A stretch of DNA of 64,000 nucleotides from Guillardia theta CCMP2712 (lineage: Eukaryota; Cryptophyceae; Pyrenomonadales; Geminigeraceae): the NCBI RefSeq assembly GCF_000315625.1, contig NW_005434648.1, positions 592,156 through 656,155 on the forward strand, given 5' to 3'. Shown here in pieces: positions 21,101-31,103 of the stretch. Below the pieces are notes generated by a model. That model worked only from the letters and a program-made list of their open reading frames with translations. It was not told where the DNA came from and did no database searches. The translations under genes and the position numbers were made by a program. Within the stretch, counting starts at the first letter, position 1. Every line of letters starts with the position of its first letter.

Positions 21101-24100
21101 AGGCAGGGAAACTTTGAGAAAGCATGTCAAGTTATTCAAAGCTGCTGAGATCTTGGACGAGATCGTGGAGATGAACGTTAGACTTCGGTTAGATAAATGT
21201 GTCGAAGACATCCACAATCATGAAGCACAGAAGCAGCACAAAGAAAATTTGGAGTTGAACAGGTTATTTTCAACATGCTCTGCTTGTTTCAAGAAGAAGA
21301 TGAATGAGCTTGCGGTTTCAAATCCTCATCGTACTTTGAAGCTTGATGTGCAAAGAAGCATGGAAAACTTGTTGAAGGAATTTCCTGATGTTGAAGAAGT
21401 TCAGAAATTCTTTGATTTTTTCTCCATAGCAAGAAGAGTTTTGCAACAAAGAAACTCAATCGAAAATTTTCTGTTTGGAGATCAGACATACCTTGCAATA
21501 ACGATTCAGCTATACGAAAAAAATGTGAAGAAACTTTTCAGCGAAGTTGTGGGCTTTAGCAAGAAGGCAATCTTATTGCAAGAATGCGACGAAGCCCTAA
21601 GACAATTACGAGAGAATGCTCTCATCGTTGTGGAAAGAGATTTTGAGTCTCTATGGAAGCAGGAAATTGACGTCTCTGCCACCCCCACGGTCAGTCTGAT
21701 TCTTCGCTTCGCCATCATCTGACGTGTACACTTTACGCGCAGGTGAAGAGCTTTCAAACTTTCAACGTGTGGGAATCGCTCGAATCATTGCGATCAGAAT
21801 TTCCAGAATCTTACGATATCAAGTGTAAAGAATTGCAAAACATCTATAGAGAAATCCATGAAGCTGCTTTTTATCACAAGGGTGAGGAAATTGTCAATGA
21901 CATTACTCGTTTTTTGGCGGATGTCCGTGAGGCCAATAGGAGCGAGCAGGACAAACTGATCTCTAGCATCAACGAGTTGAGAGAGCTTGATGGAGATTCT
22001 CGTCGTTATAAACGTCAGATTTCAAATATCACTGAAGGCCTGCAACGGTTGCACAATGAAAATGAAATTCATGACCTCATTGAAAGTAAACAAATCGGCA
22101 AGGTGATAGATCGATACGATTCCTTGGTGCATCTCTCTCAGGGCCTCGAATCTCATCTTGTCGTGGATGTCAGCGCAATCAAGAAGACAGTCTCAAACTG
22201 GATGACTATGATGCAGGAGAATTCGTTGGAAGAGATTGATCGAGACATCAAGGAACCAAATTACCTGCAGCTTCAACATCTCAACCAATTCTGGCAAGCA
22301 TATACATCACTGCGGGCGAAACCAGATCTTATCATATCAGATGAGACGCTTGAGGAGAGGGCATTAAAAAGACTAGAGTCAAACATCAAGAATGTGCTAG
22401 ATATTCTTCAACGACCACAACATTTCGGGGGGATTTGCAATGTCGGGGAGATGGTTGCAAAACTGTTGATCAAGAGCTTTGGGGTCTCTGAAGTACTTGG
22501 AATGGTGGAGAAATTCAAGACATTCGTATCACAAGATTTGCTGGATCGATTGCAGTCTAGCGAAAAGTACAAGGCTGGTATCTCATTGAAGGATTACATT
22601 CGTTCTCAATCATCAGATGAAATTGTTCGTATTTCTCAATCAATCCTCTCAACTTTCCCTCAGTTCGAGATGTTCAGCATTGAAATGTTCAACGAGAAAG
22701 CTTCTGGTATGAAGTTCGAAGATGCGTTGATGAGGATGCAATGTGAACCCGGTGACGATGTCAACAAAGATTTGCTACGGTCCTGCTATGAGGCTTACAA
22801 ACAAACTTACGATTCTGTTGTGAGAAAAATCATCAGCAACCGCGACAATTATCAGAGAGAGAAAAAATCATATCTAAAGCAGATCCAAGACATCTCAAAC
22901 AAGCTTCAACCATATGCGCACAGCCTGTCTCAGGCTCCTCAAGAGCTCGGAAGCTTACTCGGTTACATTTGCGGGCATTGGACCTTCATGTCGATCCCTG
23001 AGAATCAGATTGGAGTTGAGAGGAGCAGAGTACGTCAGCCTCATGACACGCAGATCCTGGGAATTCTTCGACTCCTCGGGGTTGATCAAGATCGAATGCT
23101 GAACCATCTCATTCAAATCAACACGGGTGAAGGCAAGTCGATCGCTATTGGTTTTACCTCCGTCGTCCTAGCTAAAATAGGCTTCTTCGTAGATGCTGTT
23201 TGTTACAGTAAGTACCTTTCAGAACGCGACAGAAGGGCGTTTGCTGACCTTTTTCGAGAGTTGGAGGTTCAGGAGTATATCACATACGGTGACTTCAAGG
23301 ACTTGTCAAACATGATCATGACGGATGAAATCTTTCCCGATGACTTCCCGGATGTCAGGAAAACTTTTCTCAACTGCATACGAGGAGACGAAGAGAACGA
23401 GGGAGTCACTTCTTCGAGGAGGGGGAGACCGTCAGTGTTGCTCATGGATGAGGTCGATGTTTTCTTCGGAGACAAATTTTACGGCCACACTTATGATGCT
23501 CGCCAGCGATTGGATGCTGGTTTCAACATCCTCAAATATGTTTGGGACAATCGTCATCGTCTGAGAAGCGATGCTGGATCCATCGAAGAGCTCTTGTCTC
23601 TCAAGGAGACAGAGGATCTGTTTTCGAAGTATCCTCTCCTTTCACAAGATCTGCTCGAGCGCGAACTGAAAGAAATACTCGACTCAGTAGCATTGTTCCC
23701 TGTGGGCTCAAAACCACATTTGGCAGCTTATCTGGACTACATCGTTGACAAGGAACGTCAATTGATTGGATATATCGATCCTCAGAGCGGCATCCCATGC
23801 TACAACATAGGTTATTGCTACATTACAGCTTTCACTTATTTGTATTGTTCCGAATCAAGTTTGGAAGGAATCGTTCTAGATCGGATCAAGCACATGATGA
23901 CGATTCAACCAAGGTGTGGACGGCTACTCTACTCGCAGATCCCGAAATGTTACACATACTGTCTGGGAATGACAGGGACGCTAAATTGCCTTGATGAAGC
24001 TCAGATTCACTTGCTACGAGAGTACAACTTTCATCATAAGACATACTTGCCCTCTACGTTCAGTAAGAAGGAAATTGAGATGAGGGAGATGGAAGTGATA

Positions 24101-24763
24101 GTCGAAGACTATGACAGATTCTTCGTGCAGGTGCGAAAAGAGATCGAAGAGATGCTCAGAAAAGGCAGAGCAATAATCATCACGTTTGCGACTCAATCGT
24201 CCCTGGATAAGTTTGCAGAGAAGCTCATGAACGAGAAGCCGAATCTGAACCAGTACAAAGGCTTCAAGACCTTGTCTGACAGTCTCGGTCTCGAAGAGAG
24301 GCAAGAGATAGTCAATCATGCTACTCGCCCCTTCGCTGTCACCTTGATCACAAGGTTTTACGGTCGAGGGACGGACTTCGCATGCTTCGATCAAGCCTTG
24401 GTGAGGGCGGGCGGAGTGCATGTCGTAGTTACGTTTCTGCCAGAAGACAACTCTGAAGCTAAGCAGATTCTTGGTCGAACATGCCGACAAGATGATCCTG
24501 GGTCTGCAAGGTTCATCCTCTACGAACAAGACCTGAAATACTTGGGAGCAAACCACGTGGAAAAGGAATCGTCGGGGAAGGACTGGTTACCCTATCTCGA
24601 GATGAAACGAGCGGAGAAGTTGAGAGCAAAATACCAGAAGCTCGAAGAAAAGCATCATCAAGGTACTGAGGTTCACAAGAAGACTCTTGCTGTTGTAGAA
24701 TTAGTCAAGAGCCACAATTTTGACCAAGCACAACAAATCCTTCTAGGGATGGTACGGTATTAG
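18123..24763 (+). CDS. GTPase-SecA chimera: P-loop GTPase fused to a SecA-type motor, ~2195 aa
   Basis: Two long frames are one gene: join(18123..21689, 21743..24763). The 53-nt GTCAGT...GCGCAG intron is phase 0, giving ATPT|VKSF. Residues 1-640 are helical with no known domain. Residues about 672-840 form a P-loop GTPase: G1 GVTGSGKST at 678-686, G3 WDAPGFED near 758, and a possible G4 SKVNE near 837. Residues about 900-1550 are helical or coiled. Residues about 1620-2150 carry the SecA ATPase motifs: TGEGKS (1650-1655, Walker A), LLMDEVDVFF (~1757, Walker B), LGMTGT (~1932), RFYGRGTDF (motif V) and LGRTCRQDDPGSARF (~2098, motif VI, both Arg fingers kept). Spacing between Walker B and MTGT leaves room for a preprotein-crosslinking-like insert. 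No signal or transit peptide and no membrane segment are seen, so a cytosolic ATP/GTP-driven machine is inferred; substrate unknown. Upstream sequence is AT-rich. Confidence 0.9.
21690..21742 (+). other. 53-nt intron joining GTPase and SecA halves
   Basis: The donor is GTCAGT at 21690 and the acceptor GCGCAG ends at 21742. Removing it keeps phase 0. Retaining it stops translation at 21722 and would yield a SecA-free GTPase form. Confidence 0.85.
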
Positions 24764-24944
24764 CAGCTTATGCTGCCGACTAAGGGATTGCCACCTTTGA
24801 TTCAGATTCAGAGATCGAACAAGTCGGATTTCATACTTGCTGATTCAAACGATAAGGATATTCTCCTGAGCTGCTTTGATTCGGGCAAAGCGATGCCAAA
24901 ACAATCCAAGAAGCTGGCGCAAGAACTTGCATTGCTTCTTCTTC

Positions 24945-24947
24945 TTC

Positions 24948-24990
<43 letters not shown>

Positions 24991-25045
24991 GCATCAGCAT
25001 CAGCATCAGCATCAGCATCAGCATCATCAAAAGCAACATCGTCGT
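24945..25045. repeat. (CAT)n/(CAGCAT)n microsatellite
   Basis: About a dozen CAT units are followed by six CAGCAT units, just 3' of the GTPase-SecA stop. It produces spurious His- or Asp-rich frames. The surrounding 24764-25375 is otherwise 3' flanking DNA shared by two convergent genes. Confidence 0.85.
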
Positions 25046-25375
25046 CGTCATCGTCATCATTTACGTTTTCCAATCAAATCATCATTGTTCCCTGCAAGAT
25101 CATCATCCCCATCATCGTCATTATCCCCATCTTGTCAGCGTTATTATCTTCTTTTTCTTTCACAATCATCATCACCTCTTTCTACTCCTTGTCTACATCG
25201 TTCTAGTCGATTGCTCTTGTATCTCAAGCACACTTCATTAACCTACATCTAGACGACGAGGCGAGGAGTAGAGTTGGAACTTGTGAAAGAGCAAGCGAAA
25301 AAAACGATTTGTTTCTGTTCATTCTTTTTACATATCTTGAAGATGAAGTCAGTCAGTGGTAGAATGCAATGAGCT

Positions 25376-27942
25376 TCACACAAGATTGAATTGCTTCTTC
25401 TCAACAACCGTTTTTGCCCTTCTCTCATCAGCACGTATTCGAGGAATTTCTTCTCCTGCATTCAAGTGACTCAGCAGAAGTCACACGAGGCTGCAGGTTT
25501 CTCACCTTGCAGCAAGAAACGTTTCCATTGCTTCTCGTGCATTGAAACAGCTTTCTCACGTGCAGACTGCAAGCGAAGAAGCAGGTTCCGCTTCAAAGTC
25601 TCGTTGCTAAACGGCCGGCTCTGTAAAAGATCTCTCGGGGTATCAGAACCATATGACAACATCTTGTCCTCCCCCCTACCATACAACCGTCAGCCTGCAG
25701 CAGGAACAGCAGCAAGAGAATACCTTGAGCTGTGATAGAAGAGCGATTGCTTGATGGAGAGGTCTTGTGGTGGAAGATACAAGCTTCTCACGTGTGGGGT
25801 TTTTAACTCGCTGCCGCATTGACAATTCTCAAGAGACAACCAAAGAGCATAACAATCGCGTTCAAGCTTCTTCCATCTTTTCACGTTGCATGTTTTGCCC
25901 AGGGCAACTAATTTGTTTTGCACCTCTTTTTTTATGAGAGTTGTTTGCGTTCCTGATGAAATCCTTTCTGCGAATTTCAAATTGATTTCTTCTTGACTTG
26001 TGAAGTCAATATATGTCAGATCTGTTTCAAGAAGAGATAATTGCTGTATCAAGGCTTCTAAACCACTCTTTAGATGATTTTCATGATGCGAATCTGAGTC
26101 ACTATCCTTTCTTGGAACCATCTGTGCATCATGCTTGATTTCACTCTCTTCTCTCATTCGCTGCTGCAGGATCATCTCATGATATCGCACTTCTGCTAGC
26201 TCAAGAGCCTTGTTTTTGTCCTCAATGCTCAAATCTCGCTGTCGAAGTGCAAACAGATAATCTTCGTACACTGATCTGCATTCCAGTGTCGCTGCCTCTG
26301 CTTGCTTCTTCCAGTAATTAATCTCAACATCTTTCTCACTGATTTCTTGCTCGTGCTTCAGCAATCTTTCATCTCTCTCCATCAAGTTCCGTTTGAGAGA
26401 GGATATCATTGAATTCGCTGCCTCGCGGTCCAGCAGGTTCTGGCTTCTCTCATTCTCCAAGATGTTCTTGTAGCTCATCAGATCCGACTGGGTGTGATTC
26501 AGCTGATCTCTCAAGCCACCAGCCTCAACTTGCAGACGCTGAATGTCCTGCAGGAGCTCATTCTTGCAGTGTGAATAATCTCTCTCCAACGCCATGTAGT
26601 TCTGCTCACACTCCTCCAGCTTCTCGATCAAAGTCTTGCTGCTCCTGTCCAACACCTCCAGCTTCTCCACCTGCCACTCGAACAGCAACCACGAGCACAG
26701 CATCGCCTTCTCACGAGCCGACTCGGCGACGCCCTCCTCCCCTAGGACGATGTTTCTGAGGGGGGACCACACGCCCGTCATGTACAGCTGGAACCTGACC
26801 TCTTGCACGGTCATCAGGCACAGCAACGTGTGCAGGCAGTGCTCGAGAAGCATCTCTCCTTGCTCTCTCGACCACTGTTCGAGCACCCTGACGAGCAGGT
26901 CGGGGAGGTGAAGTTCGACAAGGGGGATCTTGATCTCGTCCACCTCTGCCAGCCTGCTGAGAGTCTGAAGACGACTGAGCGGCGACCAGGTGATTCCTGC
27001 CCATATAATCCCATCGAGAGCACATTGCAAAGTCCACACGATTGTTTTCAAGGTTGAGATGTCAGGTAAGAATGGGAATTGCTGTTCTTCTGGAATCAGC
27101 TTGACGACGATCTCAAAGATGCTGGCAATGGTACAGGAGACCTGTTCTGATGGATGTTTGATATCTTCTGATTGCTGGATCAGGGGCAGCAAGAGGTCTT
27201 CTAGTACTCTCCTCCTCCTCAGCACCTCTCTGCTCCGCCTGTTGGAGGTGAAGAGAATGAAAAGACCGATGATAGAATCTATCACGGCCACACGAGTCTG
27301 TGAGAAGGTTTCCAGCGAGGCCCCAGCTGAGTCATGCATCTCGTTCATCAGGGTGAGCTCGATGCTGCTCATGAGCTCATCGTAGCTCACGATGTCGTTG
27401 CATGCTCGAGAGCTGACCCAAGCACAGTTGTTCAGCGTTCGCAGAATGGCGATCTGCAGATCGCACTTTGACTCGTAACTGAGGGCGTTGAAAGCAAGAA
27501 ATCGTCTCTTTAAATCGTCTTCCTGGTTCTGCATCGGACCTGAAGGAGCCAAGTTGTCATGCTGCTTGAATTTGACCTCGATGAACTCCAGGAGGTGGGC
27601 GAGAGCTGAGAGCAAGCTGGGGCTCCTACACTCCATGATCCTCAGCGCGTTACGAGAGTTGTTGAAGGCGACTTGACTCAGAGCCTCGCACGCGTGATAG
27701 ATCGCGTTGGGGCTTCCACTGCGAATGAGCCGCTCACATCCCTCGAAGAAGGTGGGAGTCGCTCCGATAACTTCTCGGTTGACAGCTGCCTGCGGGTTTG
27801 AAGGGACGCACAGGTCGCACAAGCCTTCTGCTCCACTCGTCGCCTCGTCCATGTCGTCAAACCAGAGCTGGGAGACGAGGTCGCGGATCGATCGGTATCT
27901 TCCTCCTCCCGTGTACATCCCGCTACTCACATCTCCTCGCAT
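25376..27942 (-). CDS. Armadillo-like / coiled-coil protein (main body)
   Basis: Exons are complement(25724..~27942), (25506..25675) and (25376..25455), with introns of 48 and 50 nt. Phases close exactly and the protein ends EKKQFNLV. The N-terminal ~400 residues are helical with ARM/HEAT-like segments (AIYHACEALSQVAFNNSRNA, LQIAILRTLNNCAWVSSRAC). Residues about 410-640 are a heptad coiled coil (LEECEQNYMALERDYSHCKN, LKRNLMERDERLLKHEQEIS), followed by a basic tail (LKRNLLLRLQSAREKAVSMH). The long open frame extends to 27999 but starts there with TTG. The first ATG in frame is at 27942, or a 46-nt intron joins it to exons upstream (see next feature). It looks like a structural scaffold, perhaps cytoskeletal; no specific family recognised. 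Confidence 0.75.
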
Positions 27943-27975
27943 CGAGAAGAGACCTGACGTTCCACTCGCTGCAGC

Positions 27976-28847
27976 TCTGACCTGCTTCGATTCTCTCAAG
28001 TGTCTGCAACGCTTTCAGTTCCAAACCATTCTCCCAACTGACAGACCCTTGCGATCTCGGCATCTCTTTCCCATCAATGTCTTCGTTGCGAGCTTCTGGC
28101 TGGTACACCTTCGACAGCAGGTCAAGAGCATGCCACCATGAGCATCACTGCTCTCACTCCTCGATCCCCAGCTACATGCACACGCGCTGGGATCGCCGAC
28201 CTCTCTGCTTGGAAGTCTACTGGCATGTAATGATGGTAATGTTCCCCATGTCGAAGGGCATGCCTCGTTTCCCTTGTGGTTTCATGCATTCTTCTATCGC
28301 GGCAGTTAGGCATGCATAGCAGAGAACATAGCGGGAGAACTTGGCAACGAACATGGCGGAGAACATAGCAGAGCACATTTAGATAGTACAACCTCACGTC
28401 CTCGCTTCCTTCGGATTCATGTGTCGTATAGTAACCATGCCTGCCAAGTTCCATGCCGGATTCATTGATTCGTGCGTACCTAGAATCCAAGTCAGCAGCA
28501 TGCTCAGGGCTCAGGGGAAGCAGCCTCACATCTGCGATAGGCGCTCGAACGTCTCTGACAGTCTTCGCGCGCGATCGCTTGAGGCGAGTCAGGGCACTAC
28601 CGGCGGAGGTTCGCGCACCTGTGAATGTGCTGCAAGGAGCCGTCTCTTCGTTGCCGGGTGAAGTACTCGCCGAGACGATCTTGAGGGCGTCGGTGAATCC
28701 ATCGAACCTGCATGCAGCCTGTCTCAGTCCAAGTTACCCGTCCTCTCGTCCTCTCGTCCTCTCGTCCTCTCGTCCTCCCGTCCTCTCGTCCTCCCTGGCA
28801 TCCCCAACCGCCATGTCGTCCCCACTCACCTCGTCCGGACTCGCCAT
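27976..28847 (-). CDS. Probable 5' exons of the armadillo/coiled-coil gene
   Basis: Coding-looking minus-strand segments precede the main body. HALDLLSKVYQPEARNEDID and ENGLELKALQTLERIEA (about 27980-28130) end at a GTCAGA donor whose 46-nt intron (ending ...GATGCGAG) leads in phase to GDVSSGMYTGGGRYRSIRDL of the main exon. Further up, FDGFTDALKIVSASTSPGNE and LLPLSPEHAADLDSR (about 28470-28710) end at AG|GTACGC. An ATG at 28847 (MASPDE|GTGAGT) could be the start. I could not phase all junctions, so these may instead form a separate small gene. Confidence 0.4.
28738..28797. repeat. CGTCCTCT octamer array
   Basis: Seven imperfect tandem copies of an 8-nt unit (CGTCCTCT/CGTCCTCC), probably inside an intron of the minus-strand gene. 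Confidence 0.75.
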
Positions 28848-28899
28848 AACGCAAGCCGAGCCCCACTACCTACCCTATCAAAAAACAGTCTGCTCCGGG

Positions 28900-29547
28900 C
28901 AAGATGGGGGGTGATAAGACTAGAGGGCCTATTTCTGTCAATAATAGAAACTCATCGCCCTCCTGCTCGAGCCTCATCCCCACTCAGTTCAGCAAATTAG
29001 GGTTGTACCCGCATCCCCTCTCATTCCCCTCACTAATAAATACGATAATAATCTTTTTTGAATTTAGTAAAATAAGAACAGATACAAACGGTTTTAATCA
29101 CTACTACTACACCACCCAACGGCTGCCCTTTATCTCATGGGAAGCTACACCAATTTCAATTCATATCTTGAAAGTTGAATATTTGATAGTACATTTCAAA
29201 GTATGTTTGTACAACAATCCAGAAGTTGAAATTTCCGGTGTTAACTTCCACATCACCCGAGTGCCCCACTGCAACTCGAAGCGACCACCAAGCGAGCAGG
29301 TAGCGAGGGGACGAGGAGCGAGCGGAAGAGGAAAGAAAAGGAGGAGCGAGAAGAGAAGAAGCAGAAGCTCAGGAAGACTAGGAGCAACAGCTTCAACGCC
29401 CAAGGAAGAATAAAGGGGAGGAGATTGACTGGTGAGCAGTCGAAACTGTCAAAAGCAGCAGTCAGATTTTGAATTGCACAGCAACAGGAGAAGGAGCACG
29501 AAAAGCACGAATACAAACGCTATCGCCTTTGCTTTGAACTTCAAAAG
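28900..29547. other. Spacer between divergent genes
   Basis: AT-rich from about 29030 to 29260, then purine-rich to 29420. It lies between the 5' ends of the armadillo/coiled-coil gene and the four-pass membrane gene, so both promoters should be here. CTACCCTATC at 28871 resembles the recurring upstream motif noted elsewhere. No gene is seen. Confidence 0.4.
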
Positions 29548-30827
29548 ATGAAAGGCGCATTCCGAAGAATTGCAACGTTCTTGATCGGATGTTTTGCCTT
29601 GGTGAGCTTTTTCCTTGTCTCATTCAAATATCTGATCTTCGTTTGACTCGTTCTCAGGCTGCCGGAATAGTGATTCTTGTGTATTCCTTGAAGGAACGAG
29701 AATTTGTCAACAACTTTGTGCCCAAGACCTGCAAAACTATCAGTGTTACCGGTCGGGAATGTATGAATAATATCATAGGAAGTTACTCACAAGCTATGAT
29801 CACTGCCCAAAGTTGCGAGGTTTTGCAATCATTAAGCACGAAGCGAGTCTGATGATTTGCCTTTCACAGAACAATGTTTATACACAAATGGGCTGCACCT
29901 GCCAAGCAAACTCATGCGACTGTTCGGGTGGAACCTACGGGGAAGTGAACACGTATTGGTGGAAAGTGTTGACGTTGGTCGGTGAGCTCGTTAGGTCTGA
30001 GGGGAAGGAAGGACAGTGAAGTTCTTGTAGGCGCTATCTCGACCGGCTTGATGGGGCTCTACATGTTGTTTGCTTCATACCTCGCTTTGAGCAACAGCGC
30101 TGGTCAAGTTAGCGTGAGGATTTTCAGGTTTTTGACAGCATTCATTGCGAATTGAGGCTGATGCAAATGTTCTAGCGTGCTCTCAGGTTTTCTCTTCATC
30201 ATCTTCGCAGCTGTCGGAGCGGCAATGATCTACTGTAGCTGCTGCTTGTCTCTGTGTCTGAGCTCACGTTCATCTCAGTGTCAGTGTACATCGAGAAAGA
30301 TTCGACCTTCAACACCGATCAGTCATGCCTGATGAAATCGCCTGCAATAACAGCAGAAGTGCAAGCGGAGAACTGCATCATCGAGGTTCAATGCAAGACT
30401 ATCAAAGGTGAGTGCTCTCCAGTTGTGCAAAGCACCTTTCTGATCGAATGCAGACCTCAAGAGTTCGATGAAGACCATACTCTACGGTGACTTGTATCGT
30501 TTGCATCTGCTGGTTGCTGTCTCATTTGTTGATAGAGCTTGGGATCCCCTTCTTAGCCGCCGGCTTCTTCTTGTTGCTGGGAACCTTTGCATGCTGCTGC
30601 TGTGCCATACCCAAAGAAGAGGTAGTCGTTGACTTGCTATGGCTCGGTGCAACGAACTAATCTTGCCTTCTCCTCTGCAGTCCGGGCAGCCTGTACTGGG
30701 CCATCCGATACGGGGCGAGCAGAAAGGAGAAATCGTCATGCATGCGAACCCAACGGCACAGGTGCACGAGGTCAAGGAGGAGCACCAAGATGTCTTCATC
30801 TCGATGCCTTCAGCCCCGGAGTTGTGA
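29548..30827 (+). CDS. Four-pass membrane protein with Cys-rich loop
   Basis: Exon 1 is 29548-29601 and exon 2 starts at 29658 after a 56-nt intron; exon 2 ends at 29819. Membrane helix 1 spans the junction (FLIGCFALAAGIVILVYSL). The following loop is Cys-rich (TCKTISVTGRECMNN, then MGCTCQANSCDCSGGTYGEV from about 29890). Helix 2 is LVGAISTGLMGLYMLFASYL (about 30030-30090). Helix 3 is FLFIIFAAVGAAMIYCSCC (about 30186-30244). A second Cys-containing loop (STFNTDQSCLMKSPAITAEV) and helix 4 (AAGFFLLLGTFACCCCAI, about 30558-30612) follow. The cytosolic tail ends FISMPSAPEL at 30827. Four helices with Cys-bearing loops and a juxtamembrane CCCC (possible palmitoylation) recall tetraspanins, but the CCG signature is absent. 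Family not recognised. Confidence 0.6.
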
Positions 30828-31103
30828 GAAGGTCGTGAAATCGTTAGGGTTGGATGAGAGAGGAGGTAGAGGTGCTTTGTTACTTGTTTGATTTAATTGT
30901 ATGTTGCAATGAAAGGTTTGTATCCATTGACTCGTCTAGAGAGCTCCTGCTGTCAATCTCTTTATTATGCTTTTTAGGGTTAACACAAAAGGTGGAGGCT
31001 CGTCGTGCAGCTCCACGATCAGCTGGCGAAGGAGCCGCAGCAGAGCTGACGCTCCTGGTCCGACTTGAAGAGAACTTTGCGAACAAACGCTGAGCGTGTG
31101 GCA

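Noticed and set aside
18123-24763. Bacterial contamination as the source of the SecA-like sequence
   Set aside because: It has a spliceosomal intron, an added GTPase and helical regions, and composition like its eukaryotic neighbours.
24831-25252. His-rich and Asp-rich frames over the CAT repeat
   Set aside because: They depend wholly on the microsatellite; flanking sequence is not protein-like.
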